NCBI GenBank assembly: GCA_037074765.1
Contig: JBAMDO010000568.1
Span: 186,001 to 250,000, forward strand
Origin: Mansonella perstans
Taxonomy: Eukaryota; Nematoda; Chromadorea; Rhabditida; Onchocercidae
Reading direction: 5' to 3'
Length of the DNA: 64,000 nt
Positions 15,998 to 30,300 of this stretch are shown one piece after another. Numbering within the stretch: position 1 is the stretch's first letter; the number at the start of each line of letters is the position of its first letter. Position numbers and translations under genes: made by a program. A model generated the notes under the pieces. It worked only from the letters and a program-made list of their open reading frames with translations, was not told the origin of the DNA and made no database searches.

Positions 15998-18900
15998 ATG
16001 GAAAGATTGTGGCATTTGAGTGTTTTTGAAACACCAACTAATTTTTACATTGTTGGTTCTGATATTTCTAAAACGCATTATCGTCTGCTGAAATTTGTCC
16101 GTTCAGCAATGGCTTTAGATGTAACTGAAGTGGGACAGAATTATTCGAAGAATGATATCATGGAATTATTGACAACGATTTCAGAAGGAAGCTCTAGTAA
16201 GTGAATTTGTTTTCATATGAATATTTAAAGTGCTTCAGAATTTAGTTAATTCAATAAGTTTACTTTTCGAGACACTATCCTAGCAATTTAATTAAATCTT
16301 TTCTTGATAAAATTTTGTTTTGAAGTAACCTCACTTCAATCTAAAATAAAAAGGAAAAAATTCAAAAGCTTGTAAAATATCTAAATTATGCACATAGAAC
16401 ACATTCTGTGAAACAACTCGTATCGTCAACTTATTTTGTTATTTATTTTCTGTAGGAAAGCTATCATACTGCTTCAACAAGATAGATTAAAATAAGGTAA
16501 ACAATTAGTGCTTTAATATAGTTGCAGTTATAGAGAAAAGTTTACAAGCAATTTTAATGGACAAATTTCCCGAAGCGGTGCATATCGTTCTTCTTTTCAA
16601 TTTTTTACAATAATATTCCATCAGATTTAATTTTAAAACGAAAAATTAACTATCGCTCTGATAATTTGTCACAGTTCCTTTACTTACAAATAAACGCTTC
16701 ATTGATGCTTCACGATCAATGTCAGTGCAAAAATCCTATCATTCTTCTGTTATATATCCACAAAATCACTGGTTTTTTTTTTTTTTCAATAGACGGTAAA
16801 TAGATTTTCCATAGTTGTTTACTAAAATACTAAAATTACAGTTGTGCTTACACAAAATGAAAAGCAATCAACGGATGTTGATCGTAAAGGTTTAATCGAA
16901 CGTGCTACTGATGCTTTCGGATTACTTGGAGCTGTGCGCTTTCTTAAAAGCTATTATTTATTGGTAAGATAGCATCATTGTTCTTACTATTTAGATGGTC
17001 TTTTTAAATTCACAATTTTTAAAATAAAGAATAATTTTTTTATTTCTTTTAAAATAAGAGTTGCAGGAAAGAAAATTTTTTTATTGTAAGATGTTTGTGC
17101 GTTATTTACATAGAAGGGTTCATCCAGAATTACAATTATCTCTTTTCAGTATACTATTTTTTTTTAGGTCGTAACGAAAGCTCGAGTTGTTGCTATGATA
17201 GGCTATCACGAAATATATAAAACTGAAGAAGTTATTCTTATTTCTTTAGCAACCCAGGGAGTTCCAGTTAACAATCCCGATGAATTGCGCTATCTGAAAT
17301 TATTTCAAGTCAACTTTGTCATCTATTTTAATTTATCATCATATAAAATGATTAAGCTGCTTTGCTCTTTACGAGAAATCATTATAAATATAAGTCGACA
17401 AAAGCGAGGTGTTCCTGGGTATATATGCAGCATTAGATTGTATTACAATTTAAATATAGAACGAGTTTAAAGTTTTCAAAAAGTATTTCTGGTTTATTTT
17501 GCATTTTCTAGCGTAAGCTCTAGTACCATGAGCGTGGAGACAATTATCTTTTTTGCAGTCTGTGGATTTGTCAACAGATTTTTATTTCTGTTATATGTAC
17601 GATTTGAGCCGAACATTACAAGAAAATGTCTTGGAGATATCTAATTGGCCGATGTACAAACAAGCTGGGAAGAATGAAACTTACCAGTTCTTCCCCGATT
17701 CGAAATTCATCTGGAATGGCTATCTTTTGGAACCGTTACGTAAGAACGCTATTAGTGAGCAGTGGTTTATTGAAGTAGTTCACGGATATGTTGGTTCGTG
17801 CTTTGATTCTTAGAGCTACTTTTGCCGCATATAAATATAGACTAGATCTATGAATATAGCTAACTGTGAATTATCCTATCAAATTTATGAATTTGCGGTT
17901 TCTAGATAAGCTTACATAACTATACTCTTTTATCAAAAAATGAAATTGTTTAAAAATTTTAAATCAGTTAAACCTCCAGGTCAACAAATAATCGAATTGC
18001 CGTGCTCTCGGTTATCATTAACTTTGATTGGACGTCGTTCTGTAGAATACGCTGGTACGAGATATCTGAAGCGGGGCGCTAATTTTAAAGGTTGTTTTCC
18101 TAGCCTTAATATTTAAAGTATAGATAAAACATTAGAAATTAATTTTCAAAAAAAGTAGTTATTTAGCGTTTAAAACTTTGAAGTTGTAGGCCAGGTGGCA
18201 AATGATGTAGAAACAGAGCAAATCATTTGGGATACACGCTCTTCTCCTAACTTCACAACTGGAAAGTTTAGCTCTTTCGTGCAGCGTCGTGGATCAGTAC
18301 CGCTTATTTGGAGTCAAGATCCATCTACTCGTGGTGTTGTTGGCAAGCCCATGATTTCGATTGACATCAACGAGCCACATGCACAAACTGCTGCTGCTCA
18401 TTTCCGGTGCTATTTATTGCATACAGAAATATTTAAGGCTTAACAGGAGTGAGTAAAGGTGGATTCGTAGATTTTATATTTCATAAACATATTTTGATGA
18501 TTTTTCAATTTTAATATTTTTCAATGTAAATGTAAGCGAAAAAAAATGTTGAAAAGCTAAAAAAATTTCAATTTCCTGTAGGTTGGTAATAAGAGCACTT
18601 AGAAAAAAGTTTATAAGAAGCAAATAAAGTAGTTTGCTTAAGGCTGAAGTTGTTTTAGACTAGAGCACTCATAATAAGTATTATTCATGGAAAATAACAC
18701 AAAATGGATATTGATGTTGCCATGAAATCATCGAACGATTTTAGATCATCATGACTTTTTGTTTCTCTTTTTTAGGGAACTGCGAAAGAAATACGGCAAT
18801 CCGCTTATAGTGATGAATTTGGTTAAAAGGCGTGAAAATAGAAGGCAGGAGGCGTTATTGCATGATCAGTTCCTTAAGGTTTTATTTTTTTGGGACTTAT

Positions 18901-21900
18901 AGTTTGAAATCAATCAATTTTGGCTATTAATCAATTTTGGCTCAGAAAATGCAGTTTTCCAAAAAATAATTCCAGGCTGTTAAATATTTGAATATGTTTC
19001 TACCGAAAGCGGAACGGATCGCATATTTGAGCTTCGATGTAGCTCGTTGTCATAAGACTGGAAATGTCTTAAATAAACTTGAAGAAATAGGTTTGCGATG
19101 TGTTGTTCGACATGGCTGGTTTCAGGTTTTGTTCGAGATTTTGAAATTAAAAATTTTTCTATTCTTTAGGTGTCATATCTTTATAATTATAATTGTTGAA
19201 GGCACATAAAGATATATATATATATCTATATATTTTTCTTCTACATTTTTATGTATCTATTATTTTTTTAAGCATCTTATAATTTCAATAATTTGTATAT
19301 TTCGTGTTTTTTTGGAATTAAAAATGAGTTACATTATAGTCATTTCCGCCATTATATTGCCGCAAATTGAGACCGACTTCATTATTGAACGATTTTGAGC
19401 CGCTATTAAGTTCAGATGGTAGATTTTTGCTCCAGCACGGTGTTTTCAGAACAAATTGTGTAGATTGTCTGGATAGAACAAATGTCGCTCAATTTGGAAT
19501 TGGTAATTTATATTTTTTATTTCTGATGAAGCATTTAAAAAAGTTGATCAGGAAAGAACGGATCTTTAAAAAAGTTGGATTTTTTATGGTTGGAATTCGT
19601 AACTTTTTATGTTAAATATCAATTAATTTTTGTTAAACTGTTAAATTTCAGGGAAAGTTTCGCTCGGATTTCAGTTATATTCTATGGGAGTTGTTAGTGA
19701 GCCTTTACTTTCTTCATCCAGTGAAGTTTGTAGAATATACGAAGATTTGATGGATCAACACGGCAATACATTAGCTTTACAGTATGCAGGATCTCAATTA
19801 GTGCATTCAATTAAGACTTATAAAAAGATATCTGTTATACAGGTATGTTTATTAACATCGGTCCTCATATCTACCATCTTTCTTTGAGGAAAGAGCTTGG
19901 TTTTGAGGATTGAATGGAATTCGGAAATTTTGAATTCTGAACTTTAAACTAAGTAATACCATAACCGGTTAACTTGAATAATATTTTAAAAGATATACCA
20001 TAATAAGTACTATGAAAATAAGACTGGAAAGTCCGGAACTGCGAACTTTCCTATCAGTTTGAAATTTTTACATATATATAAATACCTGTATTATCGTAAT
20101 AGATAATCCTAATGAATGGCCCACGAGAAAATATCACTATTGGCAAAATTTCACGTGTAGGAAGCAAAATTTTCCGTGTAGTCTGAGGTAAATAGAGATT
20201 TGATAATTAGGAACTATTTCATGAAGATAAAATGTGAGCGGTAATATAGGTTATAAATGCTTATTGCAGGAAAGAAGTCGTGATGTAATTCAAACTCTGT
20301 CAAGATATTATAGCAACACTTTCGGTGACTATGATAAGCAAAATGCAGTCAACCTGTTCTTAGGCGTTTTCAGGTGATTTGTTCGTTCTTTATTTCTTAT
20401 TTTTCATAATTTATTTTTTTTATCAGAGACATGTAACAGGCAGTAGTCATAACGATAATCACATATAAAATACGCTATAAGAAGTTGATAGTTATTGTGA
20501 AGTTCGTATTTGGGTAGTAAATGATTCAAAATGCACTGGAAATGCTTTTTCATATTTTTGTTATTGATTGGTAATTTTTGAGGGCATATTATTATTAATT
20601 ATTTTTGTAATAAAAACATTGTGACAAACAAAATCATCCTGAACGTTTCATTTTTCTTTTCTCCTCTTGTTCTTATTTCTTCTTCCATATTTATTTATGA
20701 TTAACAGCATACATTTTGCATAAGTAGCACATGAAGGAAGTAATAAAGTTGCAAATATATTTCAATTAATTAGATTATTTTGGTGATGTAGTAACTAAAT
20801 TTTCTACGTCTGATTCTATATAAATATAAGTCTCATTTTCAGACCAAGTATCACAAGCCATCATTTGTGGGATTTGGGAACTGATCATTATCTGCATTTT
20901 CCTGCTGATTTCAAGATGAAAGCAGATTACTGCGCATGGTTTGTGGATCCCGATTATTTGGAAGATCCTAGTGGATGGGATGGTTGTAATGAATTGGCTG
21001 ATTGGAAATATACCGATGACAGTGTTCTTTCTAGCAATGTTAGTATGGGTGAGTTATGATTATTGTCTTCCTCATTGATAGTTTTTATCAATGCTCCAGA
21101 GCTATCTGTGATATTTCAAATTTTTTAACTAAATTTGTGTGTATGTAATTAACTAAAAATATGCTGTGTAATTAACCAAAAATAAGTGATGTCAGGTTTT
21201 TCTACCTGACACGTCTTTCTGAAGTTTACTTTATGACCATATACATTTATTATGTATATTATGCTTTACTGTTTGATTTCGTCGAATTATTATTGATTAA
21301 AGCACCACCAGCACCACGTTGCCACTGGTTATTTTCTACTGAAGATTTGTATTACACGTACTATCGTTTGTGGGAATTATCAAGATTAGACGATTTAATT
21401 CGTGAGCAAAAGGATCTTCAAAAATCTGTGATGGTTGATGGTGTGAATCAAACTGTTGCACACTGTTATAGCTTCGCCAAATTGTGGAAGGTAATCCATG
21501 GTTTTTTTTTTTAACCTACAGTAAGTTAGAATTCACAGATCTCGTACCATTTCATTTATCCACTTCACTCAGATTTCTCTAAGATTTTTTCTTGTATTGA
21601 TGAACGAGTTGAAAAGCTAGAATATTATTTTATTAAGCAAGATCTACATGATAAGGACAATGTGAAGCAAGAAAAAACTGCATTGTCAGATGATGAAGAT
21701 GACGAAGATGAGCCATTGTTGAAATCAGACACAGAAGCACATTATGAATGCGGTTTTAGCTCGGTAAATAATCGCTTGATTTTTTTATTATTTAGTTGAA
21801 TTCTTGTGTTTTATTTGCAATGTTTAAATTAGTTCTGGCATTGAAATACTTCTTCACAATATTATTTTCACTTATTCAGTTTTTAGAAAGAAATTCTTAA

Positions 21901-23086
21901 ATATATATATATATATATATTATTTATTTACTTATAAGTACATAACTATGTTTTATCTTTCTTTATGTATGTTTGTATGTGCGTGTAGTTTTACCTATTG
22001 TGGGTTAAGTGTGAAGACAGAATTAGAAATAGAATGCTTTCTCTTCTAGATTGTGGGAAAATGATGTAACTATTTCTAGGTTGGTAAATCTCGGCCGATG
22101 ATTTCAGTAAATCGGGAAATGACTTCGAATGAGAAAAATTCAAGTTTGTCATCTTCATTTGCTATCAATAATTCCAAAACTTTTTGTAGATGTCAGGCTG
22201 ATGAGGTATATCAGACTTTATGATTTAAAACACCTTTTAAAATTTCTGTTTCAGACAACAGGGTGATGTCTATCGATATTTTAACTACTAAAGTAGCATA
22301 CGGCTTTGAGCTTGAAAAGCCTAGTGATGCTGACATGGCAAAATATGTCAAGTATGCACAACTCGACGGTTGCGCCAGTAATAAAGTAATTTCCCATTTA
22401 TTAATAATTTCTTGTTATGGAAAATGATTTGTTATGAAAAAAATATCATGCATCCAAAAATATTCGGTCATTGAGCAATTATTTATTTCAGGGAAATGCT
22501 TCGCTTTCTCAATACTTCATGACACACACGGTAGCGTTCTGTCGAATTATTGTTGATTCTACAGTACTATTCTCTCTTATATATCGTTACAAATTTTCTA
22601 TGGCAGTTTAAAATTATTTTCTGGAAACTATTTTCGACTATAATTTTACGGTAATCATTTCAGGACTGCCACCCATCAGGGAAGCCCAAACGACTTAATG
22701 ACTTATTGGCATCAGCAATACCTGATTACAGTCAATTGCAACCAACATCTTGTTTCAAGTCAGATAATGTATATTCAGTTAGTGCTTTTCATTTATTTGT
22801 ATTTTTGTATTCTTCTCATTTTATTCTCGTATATTTATATAGCAAATGCTAAAGTTTCATTGAAATTCTATGCTACACGAAGAAAAAGCATTAGTCTATT
22901 AGCATTTTTTGATAACTTCAGGTTTCTCTTTCACCAGTATCAAAAACTTCTATGAAAATTTATATTGAAAGTGTTGAATGTGTTTGGCGAGGGCCTAAAA
23001 GACCATCACAGATCGATTCTGAAACATATGAAAACTACGCACTTGCAAGGCGTTCAGCTTTTGCTTTACAACTTCCCTCATCTTAA
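15998..23086 (+). CDS. FIG4: FIG4 polyphosphoinositide 5-phosphatase (SAC domain)
   Basis: SAC-family phosphatase that dephosphorylates PI(3,5)P2 and, within the PIKfyve-VAC14-FIG4 complex, is also needed to make it; acts on endosomes and lysosomes. About 19 exons, first at 15998-16196, last at 22922-23086. Order: beta-rich N-terminal SAC region ([37 protein letters not shown]), [12 protein letters not shown], then [13 protein letters not shown] and [27 protein letters not shown]. The catalytic CX5RT motif [14 protein letters not shown] is in exon 19340-19501. [17 protein letters not shown] and [26 protein letters not shown] follow, then the FIG4-specific C-terminal region with [15 protein letters not shown] and a final [18 protein letters not shown]. 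An acidic run ([14 protein letters not shown]) near 21700 is in the usual variable region. All catalytic residues seem intact. Confidence 0.97.
19208..19236. repeat. AT microsatellite
   Basis: Run of (TA)n with one C interruption inside a FIG4 intron. Confidence 0.8.
21899..21921. repeat. AT microsatellite
   Basis: About 11 AT units in the FIG4 intron between exons 21572-21763 and 22080-22205. Confidence 0.85.
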
Positions 23087-26000
23087 GGTGCGTTATTTTT
23101 TGTTTTTGAGAACTGTTTTAATTGTGTTATGTAATTTCACTACAATACCGGTAGTTTATAGCAAAAATGAAAAATATGGAAAATACTGATGTGTCTTTCT
23201 ACCGGTACGCTTAAATTTCGATTCAGATGATAAAATTTTAAGTTAAGTGGTTTCTGTTCGCATCATGATAATCGTAACAACTGCAGCTTTTTGCTTTTTT
23301 CATTTTTTAAAAATTAATTAATTCTAAGTTGTTTGAAGTTTTGAAAAAAATGATTGTGTAATCAAAACTTTTCGATGGGATTAAAATTCTGTATTTTCGG
23401 GTGGTTAGCGCAATTGGTGAGTTAATCTTGGTCCAGATAAGAAAGTGAAAGAAAAATGGCTATTTTCTGGTCGAACTATCGTTCATCTGAGATCATCAGC
23501 GAAGGCGCGGTGCAATCACGGACAAATGGAACAGCTGCTCAGTTTAACTTACTAGAAAGCTTGCCATTCATTTATTTTTCGCCACAGAATTTGTGAAATT
23601 TTTTGGAAACCAGAAACCAGATCTACTATGTGAAATACAGGATATGTTAGCACGTTACACTTTATTTGCAAGAATGTTCTTGTCTTCGGTCCGTTTCTTT
23701 ATTTTGATTATATGACTCCACTAAAATTTTGAAATGTTCTACAATTATCTCTCAGTACATTAACTCTTTTCTGCTTCTTAATTTCCATTTCTTTTCCCTA
23801 CTGCTTCATTTTTATTTTCCAGCGTAATTCAAACTTTTTTGATTTTAGTCTGTTATTTCAAGAAGCCAAATTTCTAAGACTAACTTAAATTGACAGTGTA
23901 ACGGAAATTAAGCGTGAAGTTAACATTTATACCTAGAGTGTCCAATTTTGTACAAACAGAAATATTTTTGCATCAATGCTTGTATCTTTTGATTCAAGTA
24001 AGTTTTTGAATTTCCAGGATGGAATGATTTATATATAAATGGCCGTTATTTCCATTTTAATTATTTTCATTTCAATGTTAAAATTTCATACTAAAAACTG
24101 TTATGCATTGCGTTAGAAAATTACGTGTCAATGCTTCGAATTTGCGATTTCTAGAAGTCGTAAATTACGAGTGCCGAATAATTCCCTATTAGTTACATTC
24201 TTATTGTATGTCTCATTTCTGTAAATGTTTTATCTGACCTATGCACTTTCTCATTTTATCAAGCATTAAGCAATTACTTTGAAGTTCGATTACTAAGAAG
24301 CTGCAGTTTTAGTATCAAAGTTCAAAAGTAAAAATATTTATGCAATTTGTTACACAGACAGGTCATTTACTCAATTCAACTTGAGTATAATAAAATGTAG
24401 TCATATATGTTGATAAATAAACAGCTATGAGTTAATTTAGTAGCTGGTATGGAAAATACAGGTAAATAAAAATGTAACTAGTGCCGAAATTTGCTGAAAA
24501 TTTTCTACGGCTTTCGCTACATTATGATTCTTTCTTTCTTCTAAAAAAACATAATTAACAATGTAGCGAACAGATAATTTATCTATAATTAATATTTGTT
24601 CAGTACTTGATTCAATTTGCAAGCAAATGAATTGGATTAAATAAGTCCTAATTTAAGTAAGATCAGTTTCAGCGATCATTTAAAAAACTTTTCTTCATTG
24701 AAAACTATAATAGCAACGGTGCCTTATTATTTCATTAAAATGGCAATGCTTACTATTTCATTTATTTCAATGCGATTTTAATGATACTATTTGCTAGAGA
24801 GAGAGACAATTTTATTGTCATCAAAGTAATGTCTCTTTGAATAGTAAGTAGTCTTTGCAAGTGGGTGAAATAAAAATGACAAATGCATGAAGATATCATT
24901 TAATATCACTTACAGTAATACTTAAATTTAGACTATATTAGATGAAACTTGCAGAGACAAAAATTTGTTAATATCATGAATTGTTTGTTGTTGTTGTTTT
25001 TTTTCACTTTTTCTATTATCATTTGCATTTAGAAAGCGCACAATGGGAATGGTTAAAAAATTGACCAAGTATTTGATGAGCCAAGCCTAGTCTAGTAGGA
25101 GCAAAAACCTCATTTTCCTCTCTTCATTTCTTTCATTCTATTTTTCTAGCAAGAGTAACAAGAAAGAGATCTATCTACTTTTAGTTTTGATAATGGAAGA
25201 ACTGATTCACCTACCACTGCTCCCAGTATTCATCAATCTTTCCTTCTCATTCTGTTCCGCCTTTCGTCTACATTGTTTCAAGTCCAAACTGCAAAGCTCA
25301 ATAAAATTTTTTCTCACATTGTCTTTTGAGAATGGAAGTCAATTTTTTGGTTCGAATTTTTTTATGATACTATTGTCATCATTAATTAAATTACTGCTTA
25401 CATTAGGATAATCAATTCTATTTGAAAAGTAATTTTATTTCAAAACTTTTCCTGCGCTATTTTTCTAATTTTTAGTATGCAAAACGGACATTTTTCTTCG
25501 CCATCATTTGAATTAACTGCGATGAACGGAATGAAATCATCGATGCTTTAGCAAAGATTTTAACATCAAATCTATTATGATTTCTGAGATTTTTTAAACG
25601 AGTGAAAAATTTGACTGATCAAGAAGATTCTGTGATTTCTCTTCAAATTCAAAATTTTGAAAAAAAAAAAAAAAAAAACGATGAGCAAGGAAATATATAT
25701 TAGCTTTTCTTTTTGGTCATTACTGAAGTAGGGCTTTCAAATGTATTATTCCGTCAATTACTTTATTCTTCTATAAATACTGATATATTGTAGTTTTCTC
25801 AGAACAAATTTGCAGTTTTCTTAGATATGGAATGTAAATCAAATCTTATGTTTTTTTTCTCTTTATCTATTTTGATTTGGCGCTGATAAAAGAAACAACA
25901 TCTAAAAGAGAATATTTTGTTCTGCAATTAATCCTGGGAACAGATCACAGCTCTGTAAGCATTGGTTCCAGTAAATTTTTTCAAAAATGAACATATCAGT

Positions 26001-26467
26001 AAATTTCTTCCTTTACAATCCATCCATTCATCAGTTCATATGCTGTGCAAGGAATTCAATGAAAATAACAGAAAATGCAAATTATTCTGACTGAATTTCT
26101 TCACTTTTTCATTCTTCTACACTTTCTTAACATTTACCTATTGGGGGATTTCTACAAGAGATTTCTTTTACTTTTGTCGAAATAAATTTCATATTTTATC
26201 TGGGAAAAAATTGATAAATCAGCTGACTGATTCATGACAGAATTAAATTTTACATTAAATTAGGCACGAGAATGGTTGAAATGGGCGTGATTTCCTTTGT
26301 GCTGTGACAATTGAAAGTTTCTTGATAGTGTGGAAAAAGTGTTTTATGTGTATTTGTGCAAAAGTTTTTTGTGCACTTACTTGAAAGGTTATTTAATTGT
26401 AAATTGACCATTGGCCCAAATTTTCAAAATCATACAAATTATGTGAATTGCTCTAACACATTTACTA

Positions 26468-26600
26468 ATTGTTTTACCATCATTTTGTAGTTTTGAACAA
26501 ACATAAACATTGTTTTACCATCATTTTGTAGTTTTGGACAAACATAAACATTGTTTTACCATCATTTTGTAGTTTTACCATCATTTTGTTGTTTTGAACA
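26468..26600. repeat. 41-bp tandem repeat, three copies
   Basis: Units starting ATTGTTTTACCATCATTTTG begin at 26468, 26509 and 26550; a shortened copy of the TTTACCATCATTTTG core follows near 26573. Confidence 0.9.
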
Positions 26601-26860
26601 ACTACTTTTATATTTAAAACAAATTTATATTTATTGAACAAACAAATATTGGCTCATACACAAGGAGCATATATTTTTCTCCTCTTATCACTAATTTATT
26701 AAAATATCGGAAATTGAAATTTGAAAAATTAGCAGTATTATTTAAGCTAGAGAAACTTCTTGTCATTGTTATCATTCTCTTCTAATAAAAGTGACTTCAT
26801 TCATCGTCTTATTTGTTTTACTTTTCTTTTCAAGGCATTAAAAATTACTGTTAACTTCTT

Positions 26861-26929
26861 AATAATATTGAAAATTTTCTACATTAACTAATAAAATAAT
26901 ATTGAAAATTTTCTACATTAACTAATAAA
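26861..26929. repeat. About 34-bp tandem duplication
   Basis: Two nearly identical copies of AATATTGAAAATTTTCTACA plus ATTAACTAATAAA, adjacent. Confidence 0.9.
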
Positions 26930-27258
26930 CTGTTGATTTATTTCTAAGAATTAAACTTTTCATTGTCTTTAAAAATTTAGTTCCACTTTTTAAGCTATAC
27001 ACACATAGTTGTCAACTTTTCATAAAAAAATTGTCGCTTTTAGATAAAAAATTTACTTTTTGGAATGATACCAGGAATATAACATTTTCTTTCATTTGTC
27101 AAGTGCATTCCATTACACATCAACAAACAACAGCACTTCCTCATTTTCTCTTCTTCCATCTTTTTTTTTTTTATATTGACAGAGAAAAGAAGGAAAGAGT
27201 ACCAATGTTTGCTGTTACTACAACTTTATTGTGTTCTTCTTAGTTCTTGTAATTTTGC

Positions 27259-27318
27259 GCTAAGTAAATGAGATCATTAAATCAATCAGCTAAGTAAATG
27301 AAATCATTAGATCAATCA
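27259..27318. repeat. 30-bp tandem duplication
   Basis: Two copies of GCTAAGTAAATG(A/G)(A/G)ATCATT(A)... ending ATCAATCA, with two substitutions between them. Confidence 0.88.
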
Positions 27319-30300
27319 GCAAAACTATTTAATCGTTCGGTTCAACGAGTATCATCAACACTCAATTATATGACGAATGCAAGAATCATTCTTTTCCTCT
27401 CTTGCATATTTTGCCATTACGATTGCTGAAATATCTTACTGCGATTATCCTGAAAAAAATTTCAAAATTGTGGCAATGAATTGAGAACTTCATAAAGCTA
27501 CTGTTACTTTTGATTACTTTTAAAAATTAATGCCTATTTTTATCAAAAATAAGTTTTTACTAGCGATAAATTTTCTATTCTTTTATGTTTTATATGTATT
27601 TATTGTATCTCACCTTTGTGATTTCATCATTTTAGAAGAACTAACTTGAAAAAGAATTACACTTTTAGAATAACTATAAATCAGTGATGTATGGATGATA
27701 TTTGTAATATGAGTAAAGAGAAAAGAAGGATCGGTCTGTTACGGGTTAGTAACTAACTAATTAACAGGATATATTGTTCCAATTATTACTTGACAAACTG
27801 TGAAATGTCACTGTTCCTAAAAGTTCTCGCAATTAAGTGATGTTCATTCCGTTAACAACCGATGGACATTATTCGAATCATTCAGCGATAGTTGTAATTA
27901 AAAAAAAATCTTTCAGAAATAAAATTTTTGATAAGTGATGAACATGGAGAATGAGAAAAGCTTTTTGAATAACACTGGAGACACATTGCACTATAGTTCG
28001 AATGATTTTAGTGATAGCATAAGAGTGGAATGAGAATGGAAGAAAAGGAAGAGAAGACATTTCCCGAAATGTCTATCAGAAAAAGTTTCTTCTTGGAAAT
28101 ATAAAATGTAAGGTGGACATAGTATTGTTCAGAGATAGGTCTATTTAAGGACAATCTTTTTATTTCAATAAGTTTTACCAGTTAATTTACATCATATCAA
28201 TCCTTTCACTCCTAGTAACTAATCCTTTCATTTACTACGATTATCAACTTTGGACCTTGATTACTTTGTGAATATGAAAGTTTTTCTTCTAATATTCTTA
28301 CTGATACATGTTTACTAAAACGTATTTTGTGGCAAATTTTCTTTCCTGAACTGTTCGTAATTTCTTTGCAGGAATTTCGCACATACAGAGATTACATTTT
28401 TGAACCAAAAAAGGCTCTTGAAGGCATCAATTCTTGCAAAGTATGCTACTTACAGTATGCTGTTGGTGGACATTTACATACCTGGTTGTAGTTGAACCAA
28501 ATTGTTATGTTTTTAAAATCAATTGGTCCCCTTCAACCAGCTATGTTTCTCCTTCTAAAAACATATAACGACGAAGAATTCACATGCAGCAGTACAAAAG
28601 AGAAAATCCAAAAAATATCTTCATTTCCACTTTAAAAAAACCAGATGGCCTGAGCTAAATGCCTCATGATATTACTGTATGAGGACAGTATTACCTGTTG
28701 CAACTGACAAATTCTCATTGCAAATTATTATTCAATGAACTTGTCATGTCATGGCGATCGTCAAGCTTACTTGCGATTAGATTATCAACGATTAGTTACG
28801 TTATGGCATCACTTAATTTTGCAAATAGTTGAGAGATACAAGTCATATAAGGAACAGGAATATTTGCAAAAATATCGGTAGGAATTCTGAAAACAAATTT
28901 AATGTTTGGTTCTTTTTTGTGGAGACTTGTTCTCTCTTAAAATTTGAATTTGAATTTTTATTTTTGAAGATTGAAAAAATAGAATTGAGGTTTTATGAAG
29001 ATTAATTGCTAGTTTTAAATAAAGTTGTTTCGAGACTTCTGAAAAAAGCAAATCGATTCGCGAAATAGTTAGTCTCCGTCTGAAGATATTCGAAACCGCC
29101 TGGCATTTTTTTATCTCAGTATGGAATATAGAAGGAAATTAATTCAGCACTATCCATTGCGAAAATTTCGTTAGCTGTGCTCCAAAAAATTGCCATCAAA
29201 ATTTCGCGAATTGTTTTTCAATTTAAGTTAACTAAAAGAATCACTTCGCCGCCTAAATTAACAAAGTTCAAAAGAAACATCAATGTGGGCGTCACCTTGG
29301 ATTGGAAACTATCCAAATTACTATAGATAATTAGTATTTGATTACTTGAGGAAGCACCTGATTAATTGAGATGCTTTCTCGCAGAGAGTTAACCTTCTTG
29401 GCTTATTTTGATTGAATGTTTCTTCGCATTGCTTACATTCTAAGCTTGTAACTTGACGAATTTTCGTTTTGTCTACAATCACAGAGATATTCCTCGCCAA
29501 AGTTTTTGATTGCAAACAGGAATTTCTTTTAGGAAGCTAAAAAAAAACTTCCAAACAGATTCTGTTTTTTGTCCTAACTTGATTATTGCTATTGCTTTCG
29601 GTCTCCTTGTACGATATTGTTCATTATCATACTGGAACAATATCGCCTACCCATTATAGATTGGCCACTGCCAGAAATGTTTCACAACTAGTGGAAACAA
29701 TGAGACGGAATGGCATTTCGTGGTAAAAGATATGCTTAGCTGATAATTGATTACTGACAAAAAAACTAATATGAAAAAACACAGTAAGAGGAAGCGGAAC
29801 ATGTAAACTAACAGACTGAACAATTGACAACGTGTATTTTATGACTTACTTCTTATAAATATGAAACTTTCCACATTTTTCAAAAATCTTTTAAGGGAAA
29901 AAAGATGCCCAAAAAGGGTTGATCTGTTCCACTTAAAAAGCATTATAGTTTGTAAACTGAAACCGGAGAGATTCAAAGTAAAATGAGTAAGCATTAGATT
30001 CTAAGATGCATTTAGTTCTTTAGAAACATTTGTTTCTAAAAGTTTTTTCCTTTATCAACATTAGTAAATATCAAAGGCTGTGACGAATTTCGATTTCAAG
30101 AAATTGTTTGCATTTTTTCTCATCCTACCCATCGATTTTTCAATAGTCTTTCTCGAAAGAGCTGATAAAATAGAGGGTGAAAAGTTTTCACTCAATGAAA
30201 TTCTTCAAATTGCAAAAAATTTCAAAAGTTATTTGCATAACCGTATGTTAATGTTGTAAATAAAGGACTGATAAATTTTCCAGGATCTGGCCATTTATTG

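Noticed and set aside
22196..22215. CTGATGAG resembling a hammerhead ribozyme core
   Set aside because: It lies at the end of a FIG4 coding exon (CQADE) and there is no GAAA core or pairing stems around it.
23400..23480. tRNA-like sequence: TTAGCGCAATTGG (A box) and GGTCGAACTATC (B-box-like)
   Set aside because: No acceptor stem or anticodon arm can be drawn, and the B box lacks the GTTC core.
29587..29730. Plus-strand opening of about 47 codons (HYHTGTISPTHYRLATARN)
   Set aside because: Reads like protein but has no start, no clear acceptor and no neighbouring exon; too short to call.
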